Shown here piece after piece: positions 54,003 through 64,000 of a stretch of DNA of 64,000 bases (position 1 is the stretch's first letter; each line of letters begins with the position of its first letter). Below the pieces are notes generated by a model. The model was not told the DNA's origin. It worked only from the letters and a program-made list of their open reading frames with translations, and did not search any database. Position numbers and translations under genes: made by a program. The stretch is from Gigaspora rosea (Eukaryota > Glomeromycota > Glomeromycetes > Diversisporales > Gigasporaceae). The stretch spans positions 27,615-91,614 of the forward strand of contig QKWP01000041.1 of NCBI GenBank assembly GCA_003550325.1. Direction: 5' to 3'.

Positions 54003-55988
54003 ATGGCATTAATACCCGCGTAGGTTATTATTTACAAAGTATTATATATTCTATTTATTTTTTAATTTATTTGAAATTTTAGCAGTTGGTGGTCTGGTTA
54101 TACCCCAAAGCGAATTATAACTATCATTCTTTGTATTTTTGCTGTTATAATCAGCTATGCTGGTATATCCCAATTTTAAATCTTCGTATTTAAAAACTTG
54201 TCAAACTTATTCATTAATTATTATTTATTTCTTCATAAAAGATCGTTCAAATATGTCAATTGCCATAGTTTATATGGCTAAGGAATTTAATTGGAATCAT
54301 ATTACACAAGGATTTGTATTGTCATCATTTTATATTGGTTGTTTTACGACACAAGTTATAGGAGGTATGCTTGCAGATAAATTCGGTGGCAGACGAGTAT
54401 TAGGCATAGGTAAATTATATTCTAAGAGACATACTGTTTAAGAACAAAAATATTTATGTTTGGTTATTTCTGAATTATGTATTTCCAGGTTCCGCAACTT
54501 GGGCACTCTTTACTTTACTTACGCCCTTTTCTGCCAGAGTAAACATATACTGTCTTATACTGTGTAGAATTTGTTTAGGAATTGGTGAAGGTGTAACTTT
54601 TCCGTGTATTTCATCTTTAATCACAAAATGGTTTCCACCTAAAGAAAGATCTAGAGCTACTTGGTCAATAGTCGTTTCTATTTTTATTGGTATGACAATT
54701 GCCATGCCAATTTCAAATATGTTGGGATCGAGTAAATTTGGCTGGGAAAGCATGTTTTGGGTATTTGCAATTGCTGGCTTTATTTGGACTGTTATTTGGT
54801 ATTTTTATGGGAAAAGTTATCCTAAAGATTATTCTGGAATCAGCAAAGACGAATTAGATTGGATTTTAGAAAGTAAATCAAGCACTTATTCAAAAGATAA
54901 TTTAGAACGCTATCAACCAGGTTCCAGAGAATATGTACGCAAAATTCCTTGGAAATTAATATTTTCTCGTCGCGAAGTGTGGGCAATATTTCTTGGTGAA
55001 TCTTTTAATTGTTGGGGGTTTTTTATTCTGCTTAATTGGCTGCCAATATTTTATTATGAATATTTTCATGTAGACATTAATTAAATTGGATATTACACTG
55101 GTAAAAAATCTTAATATTACTATTAATATTGCCTTATTATATTGATAAATTTTATAAATTTCAAATTTTTAGCTTTATCTTATTTTTTCTACATTATAAT
55201 GGGATTTGTATCTGGTTATATCAGTGATTATGCGATTCATCAGTTAAAAATTCGAGTTTTAACTGTAAGAAGGTCTGTTAATCTAATTGGATCTCTTGGA
55301 ATATCAATATCTCTTTTACTTGTAAGCATGAGCAAGATTGCAAGTTTTTATTATTGTTATGATTGTTGATGTAATTGGTTGATGTTGAAATTTAGATATT
55401 TCAATATGAAGGTTTAACTTTTTTGTGGCTATTTCTTTAAAGTTAAGCTATAGAGCCTACGGTAAAAATATATGCGAATTTAATAAATTTTTCAGATCAT
55501 GATCCCAAATTTTTGCATCTACCAATCCTACATTTTGTCGTTATATTTATTATTTTTTAATTAACTTATATGTATAATTTACAGGCGACGTATTTGGCAA
55601 AAACTTCGCTTCAAGGATTATTGATAATAACGATTGGATTCGCATTATATTCATTCCAAATCTCGAGTACAAATGTATCTCCGGTAATTAATTAATATTG
55701 AGCTTAATTAAATGATTAATTCATTAATATTGATTCATACATTCATTTAATATAAAAAAATATTATCAATTCTAGATGGATATTGCACCAAAATATGCTG
55801 GTTTGATAGCTGGTTTAACATATACTTGTTGCATGGTACCAGGTTTTTTTGGTGTTGCATTAACAGGATGGATATTAGAAATTACTGTTAATGATTGGAG
55901 TATTATTTGGTCTCTGAGTTCTTTGTTCTATATTTTTGGAATATTATTTTTTGGTTGCTTGGCTGGTGGAGAGGTAATAATAGATTGA
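54003..55988 (+). pseudogene. MFS transporter, SLC17 type, copy B (in-frame stop)
   Basis: Exons: 54003-54019 (ATGGCATTAATACCCGC), 54083-54162, 54242-54409, 54489-55100, 55173-55321, 55585-55683 and 55776-55988. The structure matches copies A and C exactly, and all splice sites and phases are intact. One change breaks it: TAA at 55082-55084 (expected Leu or a similar residue in HVDIN-x-IGYYTG) stops the protein after about 286 of an expected 445 residues, losing the last third. The rest reads well (GGMLADKFGGRR, GIGEGVTFPCISSLITKWFP), so it died recently, or the stop is an assembly error. Confidence 0.75.
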
Positions 55989-56016
55989 AGTGATGGGAGT
56001 AAGGGTTATTTATGTA

Positions 56017-56149
56017 CAATCAGACCTCTCTAAGTGCACCCCCTATAAGTGCACACCCTCTCTAAATGCACTCAAGTTCTGGCGTAAATCTATACTTGAC
56101 CCCTATAAATGCATTTTCCCAATGGCGTGCATTTAGAGAGATTTGACTA
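56017..56149. mobile_element. MITE (CAGTCAGACC family) after copy B
   Basis: It starts CAATCAGACCTCTCTAAGTG and ends AGAGAGATTTGACTA with TA flanks (56015-56016, 56150-56151). It is shorter than its counterpart at 51767 through an internal deletion of about 40 bp. Confidence 0.7.
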
Positions 56150-56152
56150 TAT

Positions 56153-56260
56153 GGGCTAGGTGCTACAAAAAGAGACGAAATTGACAATTTTTCAAAAGGT
56201 ATTGTTTTACATAGATTAATTTAAAAGAAGATCTTTTTTTTTGTCAATTTCGTCCCACTC
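56153..56260. mobile_element. 108-bp hairpin insertion in unit 2
   Basis: GACGAAATTGACAA and its inverted copy TTGTCAATTTCGTC form the arms, and ATAT stands on both sides of the insert. The same site after copy A is empty, so it is a post-duplication insertion. Confidence 0.65.
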
Positions 56261-57185
56261 ATATTATAAATATGTATTTAGTTCTAATTTGTTAATTGCA
56301 TTCCTAAGATATGCGTAGCCTGATGTAGAATATGCTTATAAATATAGTAACTTGCTCTAATTCATTCATTTCAATATTTTAGTGACTTAACATTGAATTT
56401 TATAATCTTTTTTTATTTAAACAAATTTTTTTGATCATAAATTAAATAAACACCAAATGATATACAACTAGAAATGTTATCTGTCTAATAATTAGCTGAA
56501 CCTGAGTGGCGAAACCGCCAAAATATGTAATTCTATTTATCACTCGATCATACAAAAACACACTATTGTAATGTGACCTCCGGCAAATTTTCTGATTCCC
56601 ACATGATTTAACCGCAGCCCTATTTCCGGTTTATCTTTTATGAGTTTTCCGGACAAAATCGCATGCCAGAATTGAGGACCCGATGATTATACTATTTTTT
56701 GAGTGATCATAGTAATAGCGATAGCGATAGTGATACAGTTAACCTCTCTAAATGCACGCCTTTGGGACCACACTTTAACAACGTGCATTTAAAGAATAAT
56801 AAGAAAAAGTGCATTTATAGAGGTCAAGTATATATTTGGGCCAGAACTTGAGTGTTCATTTAGAAAAGGCGTGCACTTATAGAGGTGCACTTAGAGAGGT
56901 TGCATTTGGAGAAGTCTGACTGTATATACTTGACCTCTATAAAGGCACGTGTTAAAGTGTAGTCCCAAGGGCGGGCATTTAGAGAGGTTTAAATGTAGTA
57001 CTTAACTGTTGAATCCATTTTCGGATCCCGTAACACTCCCGTAACCTCCGCAGCAAGTTTCGTTGGTGAAAAATCTAACTCTCGGACCAAACTCAAAACA
57101 CGCCTCTGTCGAAGTGTCTTAGATTATTAGAGTTTTGTGTAGTTTTAGTGTTAGATTCTGTTACAACCACAAAAGTATAGTCATC
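56261..57185. other. Duplicated intergenic segment (unit 2) with MITE complex
   Basis: It parallels 51940-53050, including a CAGTTAACC-family nest at about 56745-57000 without the 230-bp hairpin. No gene. Confidence 0.6.
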
Positions 57186-57187
57186 AT

Positions 57188-57831
57188 TCACCCTATAAAA
57201 AAATCCATCCGGATATGCACGTGTTTCTACGAAATCTGTGGAACGGCCAGAGAAACGGGTTTGCACGTGTGAGTTCCGTGTTGGCACTACTAAAATGGTC
57301 CAAATTGGACCGTCTGCCCGGACATTTTGGACTGTAAATGGACCGGGTTTTGCTGCACTTTACTAAGCCGAAATTCACGTGTTTTGGCACGGGTCGAGAC
57401 ACACGTAAGTTCACGTGCATATATTTCTTACTAGTTCTAAGCAAGAATGAATTCGATTTAGTTAGAGTACGATATAATTGCGAAGGGCGGTAACAAACGT
57501 GTCTATAGTAAATTTTGCAAGGAATTTTTTTTGTTAGAAAGAGTCTTTCCATAGACGAGATTTTGAGGTACAGACGATTTTTTAAAAAAAAAGTCGTTTG
57601 TTTTGAATTTTCACTTTACACCTGATCCTGCGACTTACGAGCTTATACGTGTCACCCCGAATACGTGCCATTCCGTATAAAAAATCTTACACGTGCCATT
57701 CTGGACATACACAACGTGTCGATACGTATCATTTCAAACACGTGCAATTCCGTGTGGCGTACATATAAGCGCCACAGTACACGTGTCATTACGGTAAGAC
57801 CTCCCGGACCGCTTTTTTCATAGGTCACCGT
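57188..57831. mobile_element. 640-bp TIR insert rich in CACGTG motifs
   Basis: It is absent from the matching place in unit 1 (about 53055). The ends are loosely inverted: CCCTATAAAAAAATCC on the left and GCTTTTTTCATAGG on the right, then CCGG inside both. It is GC-richer than its host. Seven perfect CACGTG palindromes occur (near 57218, 57264, 57378, 57412, 57692, 57740 and 57780), plus several ACGTG half-sites. The minus-strand frames inside (57093-57552) show no protein signature. Confidence 0.55.
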
Positions 57832-58640
57832 GTGATGAATGATACTGGATTATACCCGGAGCAAATGCAATAAGCCTGATGGCAGATTTTCTTTTGTTTC
57901 TTTTGTCAATATGACCAGGTCATAATACTGAGTTCAGTTAGTGAGATCATATGACTTCACTAATAAACATAGTAATATGACCTTGTCATGTGCAAACACT
58001 ACTCATATATAAACGTTGCCTTCACTACCTACAGTTACTCTGCTTTGAATGGATAATTATGCAGGTTCAACTTTTCTATCTCAAACGTAATACCGACTCA
58101 GCCTATTAAATATACTTGGAAACGAGACCTTTCTCATGTACGCAGTTCCCTCTATGCTTTGCTTTGCATTTACTATTTATAAGTCACAAGGCTTAATATT
58201 TATTTACCACAAGCCGTAAGAAATTTTGAAAATAAAGAATTTGTAACAGGCCTCATATTTGTAAATGTTTTAAGAATTTTGTATCTAAAATTAGTAGAAA
58301 AAATTGTTTTCGTTATAAAATGTATTTCTAAAAGTTAAAAGCAATTATAAAATTTAAATTCTAATTTTAATGATTAATGTTTAATTAAAACTATAGCTCA
58401 CAAAACACTGCATTCTTCTAATGATAATATAAACTTTTTATTAACGAATAATAAATATTTTTTTTATATAAAATTATAATATCCTGATCATATGTTGTAT
58501 TAAAAATAGGATTATCCGAAAATTTTTTATATCCGTAAAAATATGAATTAAATTCGAATTATTCAAAACAAATCCGTATTATATCTGGATGACTTTTTTT
58601 AACGAATCGTAGTAATATACTTGAATACGTGTGTTCCATT
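57832..58640. other. Duplicated intergenic segment, distal part (unit 2)
   Basis: It matches 53060-54000 in order ('gaacgttgcc'-like phrases, 'taccacaagccgtaa'). It ends in the conserved 5' flank of copy C ('cttgaatacgt.tgttcca'). No gene. Confidence 0.55.
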
Positions 58641-60628
58641 ATGACATTAATACCCTCGTAGGTTATTATTTTCAAAGTATTATATATTTTATTTATTTTC
58701 TAATTTATTTTTGAAATTTTAATAGCTGGTGGTCTTGTTATACACCAAAGCGAATTATAACTATTATCCTTTGTGCTTTTGCTGTTGTAATCAGCTATGC
58801 TGGTATATTACAATATTAGATCTTTGCCTTTAAAAACTTGTCAAACTTATTCATTAATTATTATTTATTTCTTTATAAAAGATCGTTTAAATATGGCAAT
58901 TGCCATAGTTTATATGGCTAAGGAATATAATTGGAATTATATTACACAAGGATATGTATTATCATCATTTTATATTGGCTATCCTACGACGCAAATTATA
59001 GCAGGTGTGCTTGCAGATAAATTCGGTGGTAGAAGAATATTAGGCATAGGTAAATTATATTCTAAGAGACATACAGTTTAAGAATAAAAATATTTATGTT
59101 TGGTTATTTCTGAATTATTCATTTCCAGCTGCCGCGACTTGGGCATTCTTTACTTTACTTATTCCATTTTCTGCCAGAGTAAACATATACTGTCTTATAC
59201 TGTGCAGAATTGGTTTAGGAATTGGTGAAGGTGTAACTTTGCCGTGTATTTCATCTATAATCACAAAATGGTTCCCCCCTAAAGAACGATCTAGAGCGAT
59301 TTCGATAATATTTGTTTCTATTTTTATTGGTTTGGCGATCGCAATGCCAATTTCAAATATATTGGGTTCGAGTCAATTTGGCTGGGAAAGCATTTTTTGG
59401 GTATTTGCAATTATTACCTTTATTTGGACTGTTATTTGGTATTTTTATGGGAAAAGTTATCCTAGAGATTATTCGGGAATCAGCAAAGAAGAATTAGATT
59501 GGATTTTAGAAAGTAAATCAAGCTCTTATTCAGAAGATAATTTTGAACGTTATCAATCAGATTCTAGAGAATATATACACGAGATTCCTTGGAAATTAAT
59601 ACTTTCTCGTCGCGAAGTGTGGGCAATATTGCTTGGTCAATTTTTTAATGCTTGGGGGTTCATTATTCTGCAAAATTGGTTACCAATATTTTTTTATGAA
59701 TATTTTCATGTAGACATTAATTTACTTGGATTTTACACTGGTAAAAATTATAATATTGCGTTCGTGTACTATTAATATTACCTTATTATATTGATAAATT
59801 TTTTAAATTTCAAATTTTTAGCTTTACCTTACTTTTTGTACATTATAATGGGACTTACATCTGGTTATATCAGTGATTATGCAATTTATCAGTTAAAAAT
59901 TCGTGTTTTAACTGTAAGAAGGTCAGTTAATCTAATTGGATCCATTGGAATATCAATATCTCTTTTACTTGTAAGCATGATAAAGTTGCAAGTTTTTGTC
60001 GACTGTTGATGTAATTGGCTTATGCTGGAATTTAAATATTTCAATATGAAATTTGAAATTTTTTTGTGGCTATTTCTTTAAATTTAGGCTAGGAATTAAC
60101 GTTTTGTATTTTCAAATCAAGATTTCAAATTTCTGCATCTACCAATCCCACATCTTGTCGTTATATTTATTTTTTATTTAACTTATATATATAATTTACA
60201 GGTAACGTATTTGGCAAAAACTTCGCTTCAAGGATTATTGCTAATGACGATTGGATTTACATTATATTCATTCCTAATCCCAAGTATAAATATCTCTCCG
60301 GTAATCAATTAAAACTGAGTTTAATTGATTAATTAATATGCTGAGATAGTTAATTGATTAATTTCTAATGCACATTCATTCATTTAATATAAAAATAAAC
60401 CCTTGTCAATTATAGATGGATATTGCACCAAAATATTCGGGCGCAATATTAGGCTTAGCAACTACTTGTGGAGTGGTGTCTTCTTTTTTTGCCGTTGCAT
60501 TAACAGGGTGGATTTTAGAAATTACTGGTAATGATTGGAGTATTGTTTGGAATATATGCTCTTTGTTCTATATTTTTGAAGCTTTATTTTATGTTTGCTT
60601 AGTTGGTGACGAAATAATAATAGATTGA
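58641..60628 (+). CDS. MFS transporter, SLC17 type, copy C (seven exons, intact)
   Basis: Exons: 58641-58657 (ATGACATTAATACCCTC), 58726-58802, 58882-59049, 59129-59740, 59822-59970, 60202-60300 and 60416-60628. The total is 445 codons with stop (444 residues) and all junctions are GT..AG and in phase. Signatures: SYAD-RLNMAIAIV, GVLADKFGGRR, GIGEGVTLPCISSIITKWFP and GWILEITGNDWSIVW. About 12 helices and a plasma- or organelle-membrane location are expected from the SLC17/anion-cation symporter family. The ligand cannot be predicted. It lacks the 30-residue loop of copy A. It is the only one of the three copies with no visible defect. The 17-nt first exon rests on phase and conservation with copy B. 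Confidence 0.88.
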
Positions 60629-61495
60629 AATGATGGAACTATGGGTCATTTATGTATTATGATTATGTATTTGTTTTAATTTGTTAAGTGAATTCCTAGC
60701 TAATGCGCTGCCGGAGTAGAGTATGGAATAGACTTATAAATATAGTAATTTATTCTAATTCATCCGTTTCAACATTTTTATACGCGTCATTCTGGTTATA
60801 CTGATAGCTAGATTAACTGACAATTGGTTATATCGACACTTTTTTCAAAAAAAAATCTATAATTTTAAAATTATGTTGGTTATGCTGACAATCATATGAG
60901 ATATTAATTATACTGACATACTGACAATTTTAATATTAAAAAATTATTTAAGATAATTTTTTATTGCTGGATATAGTAACAATTTTTATAAATTGACTGT
61001 CATTATAGGTGTACCAATCAAATTAATTCTTTGTTAAATTTGCTTTATGCTAAGCTTAGCATATAGCAAAATAGTGTTTTGCAATATTTAGTATAAAATA
61101 AGCAATGCTTAGAGATGTGTCAGATTTTAATTGTGATTAGTTTACTATAGAGCCCACCTTCTCTTCCTCCTTTTTGAAAAATTTAGGCATTCTAATTGGT
61201 TGTATGTATCTATTTAGATCTGAAATTTTGATTACCTCCCTCCCACCCTATGATATCTGCCAATATCTAATACTTTCCTTAGCATAAAACAATAAGCATA
61301 TATTCATTTCATCATTTTATGCAAATACAAGTATTTGCAGGGCATCACTGGTGCCCCTTTTGGGGTCATGAATTTAAGCTAATAGAATTGCAAAAACGAT
61401 TATATATTTGTCATATTTATAACAAAAAATAAAAAATAAAATAAAAATAAAATAAAAAAATAAAATACAATAAATAAAAATTACCAATTCCAACT
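60629..61495. other. Intergenic stretch after the MFS array
   Basis: The first 150 bp resemble the 3' flanks of copies A and B. Around 60800-60960 'ttatactgacaat'-type phrases recur irregularly. No gene. This unit lacks the CAGTCAGACC MITE found after the other two copies. Confidence 0.45.
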
Positions 61496-63010
61496 ATCGC
61501 TATGTTCCAACTACCATGCTAAATTCTATATTAACCATTTTGCTAAGCTCTATACTATTATGCATGTCCCATATTAACTACTGTGCTACTATTTGCTATA
61601 TCTGAACTATATTCATTATCATGTGAAAAGTTAGTACTGTATTAAAAAAATAAAAAATACAAAATACTACTGTACTACATCCTGAACTATCATGCATTTA
61701 CTATCATATGTTTGTTATTATACTATGTTCCATTTGTTTTAAAGAAAAAAAGAAATGTTAGTACTATATATATATATATATATATATAATTTTTACTGTG
61801 TTACTAATGTCCCAAACCATCATGCTTTTGCTATTGTGCTATGTTTGTTATTATCGTTCTAAAGAAAAAACTGTTAATAATATGTATATAAAATATATAT
61901 ATATATTACTGTGCTACTAACTATCTTGCTACATCCCAAACTATTATGCTTTCAACTATCAAATGTTCATTATCATACTACATTTTGTTCTAAAGATAAA
62001 AGAAACATTAGTATTGTATTTAAAAAAAAAATAACAATCAACTCTCATGAAATCAGTATGCATAGTGAACAGGTTTTGTATCAGTTTTAAGAGGTTAGGG
62101 CAGTGTCATTAATCACCTGATTATTTTTTATCAGAGGCCTACCCCCTCCCTCTTCCTCAATATATAAATAGTCAGGTTCTTATATATAATTTCAACTTTT
62201 TTTACCCTCCTCCCCCCCTAAAAAATCACCTGATTTTTGTTACTCCCCTTATTGGATTTGAAACCATTACAAATGGATTAATATAATGGGAATGGACTTG
62301 GTAGATTATTTTTTTTTATCAGATTTGCAGGTTATCAGTTTTGACAGGATCAGTTTTGAGAGGATCAACTGTAACAATAATATTTACTATGCTACTAATG
62401 CCTCAAACTATTATGCTCTACTAATGTGCTATGTTCATTATCGTGCTATGTTCATTATTGTGCTACATTCTATTCTAAAGAAAAAATGAAATGTTAGTAC
62501 TGTATAAAAAAAATTACTACAGTGCTACTAACTATTTTGTTATGTCCTGAACTACCATGTTTCTTCTATCATGCTATATTTGTTTTTGTGTAAAACATTA
62601 GTACTATATTAAAAAAAACAAAATACTACCATGCTACTATTTTGCTACATCCTGAATTATTATGCTTCTACTATTGTATATTCGTTATCACACTATGTTC
62701 CGTTCTAAAGAAAAAAGGTAATGTTAGTACTGAATATATTTATATATAATTTATTACTGTGCTCCTAAACTATCATGCTTCCACTATTATGCTATGTTCG
62801 TTATTGAGCTATGTTCTGTTCTAAAGGAAAAAACAACGTTAGTACTATATATAAAAAACAAAAAAATACTACACTAAATACCTTGCTACATCCTGAACTA
62901 TTATGTTTCTGCTATTATGTGAAATACTAGAACTGCATTAAAATATATATATATATAGTACCATACTATTAACTATCTTGTTACGTTCTGAACTATTATG
63001 CTTCTACTAA
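61496..63010. repeat. Degenerate tandem array, unit about 125 bp
   Basis: A unit containing 'gctacatcctgaactatt', 'gctatgttcgttat' and 'tctaaagaaaaaa' then 'gttagtactata', with (AT)n, recurs about nine or ten times with many differences. A 337-bp element (62035-62371) interrupts it. Non-coding. Confidence 0.8.
62035..62371. mobile_element. 337-bp MITE-like element within the tandem array
   Basis: It starts CAATCAACTCTCATGAAATC and ends with a roughly inverted GTTTTGAGAGGATCAACTG followed by TA. The pyrimidine-rich middle (about 62145-62225) sets it apart from the array. CA(A/G)T ends suggest a Tc1/mariner-type element. Confidence 0.5.
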
Positions 63011-63720
63011 CAAAGTGCAAATAATTGTGAAAACAATTTCTAAATTTGAAAGATATAAAGTGTATGTAATGAACGAAAATAAAGGTTTTAAAAAAATAAT
63101 TAATAATAACTAATTATAATTCATAGCAAAAGACAAATTACAAATTTATTATAACATCAACATGCAAATGATCAAATGTTGCAATAATTACAGATTTTAA
63201 AAGTAATTGGTTATCTTATTTTAAAATTTTTCACGGCCTGATTACAATTTTTGGATATATCAAATCAAAAATGGCATTATTCTCATTATTAAGCAGTACT
63301 AATTATTGATTATTATAATTAATCTTATGTTTTTATTTATTGTAGAGCAATTTTTGCATTTTAATTTATACAAATTATACATTAGTCATGTATAATTACA
63401 GTTACTATGATCACATACCTTAAAAGTTAGCTAATATAAATTTACAGACTTTGACAATCATACAAATAATCACCAGATAATTCATAAACGATTATCTGGA
63501 TAGGACCCAAATAATCTATGTGAGGTCATAGTTGAAAAATAGCTAATAGAGGCCTGTTTTTTAAAAATGGTTATATTTGAAAAGTAGGTATTAGAGAAAA
63601 AGGTTATATTTGAAACCCGCTAAATGGCAAAATAGGTATATTTAAAAGAATGCTAATGGGTAATTTTTATAAATGTTATATTTGAATGTGCTAATGAAAA
63701 ATCAGTGCTATAATAGTAAC
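63011..63720. other. Non-coding; 'ttatatttgaaa' repeats
   Basis: AT-rich. From 63530 to 63700 'ggttatatttgaaa..gctaatg' recurs about four times. No gene. Confidence 0.4.
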
Positions 63721-63725
63721 CCAGC

Positions 63726-63870
63726 AGGTAAAAAAGAGAGAGGAGAAAAGAGAGAGAGAGGTAAAAGAGAGAGAGAGGTAAAAGGGAGAGAGGGGTAAAA
63801 GGAAGATAGAAGTAAAAGGGTGAAAGGGATAAAAGGCAGAGAGGGGTAAAAGGAAAAGAGAGTAAAAATT
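63726..63870. repeat. Purine-rich minisatellite (GGTAAAAGGGAGAGA-like)
   Basis: About nine imperfect units of 14-17 bp are made of 'gtaaaag' plus GA runs, almost free of C and with one T per unit. The minus-strand frame across it is a low-complexity artefact. Confidence 0.8.
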
Positions 63871-64000
63871 GTGCAAAAGGGCTTTTTTTTTAAGTTTTTT
63901 AATACAATTTGTGATATATATATTTATGATTCTTGGTAGGTTGTGGATTAAATGGGCTTAAGAAATTTTGAACTTTTCAAATTTTTTTTTTTTTTTTTTT

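Noticed and set aside
57093-57552. Minus-strand frames of 64 and 119 codons
   Set aside because: They arise from the CACGTG-rich insert and overlap each other in different frames; no family resemblance.

Overview
This is an AT-rich eukaryotic window, roughly three quarters A+T by eye. Its genes have short introns (about 62-80 nt, GT..AG) and lie far apart in sequence crowded with small inverted-repeat elements. The protein families are Sel1-repeat plus tyrosine-kinase-like kinases, TPR fragments, F-box/28-residue-LRR proteins and MFS carriers in tandem copies. That mix, with much transposon debris, best fits an arbuscular mycorrhizal fungus (Glomeromycotina, Rhizophagus-like). The organism is an inference; no rRNA or marker gene is present.

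Layout. 0-8 kb: no confident gene; several nested TIR elements (TA- and TTA-flanked), a decayed Tc1/mariner-type element and a 137-bp palindrome. 8.0-9.35 kb (minus): three exons of a protein kinase. 9.5-24.4 kb: a 106-bp tandem repeat split by an 11.3-kb Ty3/gypsy-type LTR retrotransposon. The retroelement is decayed and carries a MULE-like insert in its 5' LTR and a MITE inside its RT. 24.7-25.1 kb (minus): a Sel1-repeat exon. The Sel1 and kinase exons have phase-compatible splice sites and can form one 531-codon gene with a 15.4-kb intron holding the satellite and the retroelement. Each 106-bp unit looks like an intron on that strand.

25-37 kb: relics of kinase and TPR genes, a local tandem duplication of about 1 kb carrying a MITE with telomere-like repeats, and a GC-richer island. 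37-46 kb: two intact F-box/LRR paralogues plus two decayed fragments. 48.0-48.5 kb: a tRNA-derived SINE-like element (minus). 49-60.6 kb: three tandem seven-exon MFS genes of the SLC17/anion-cation symporter type. Copy A seems to lack its ATG, copy B has an in-frame stop, and copy C looks intact. Their duplicated intergenic DNA differs by MITE insertions and by a 640-bp insert rich in CACGTG. 61.5-63.0 kb: a degenerate tandem array of about 125 bp, then a purine-rich minisatellite.

Functional themes: stress or symbiosis-type signalling (Sel1-kinase), ubiquitin-ligase substrate selection (F-box/LRR) and solute transport (MFS). Nothing in the sequence ties these genes into one pathway. They look like members of expanded, duplication-prone families in a repeat-rich compartment.
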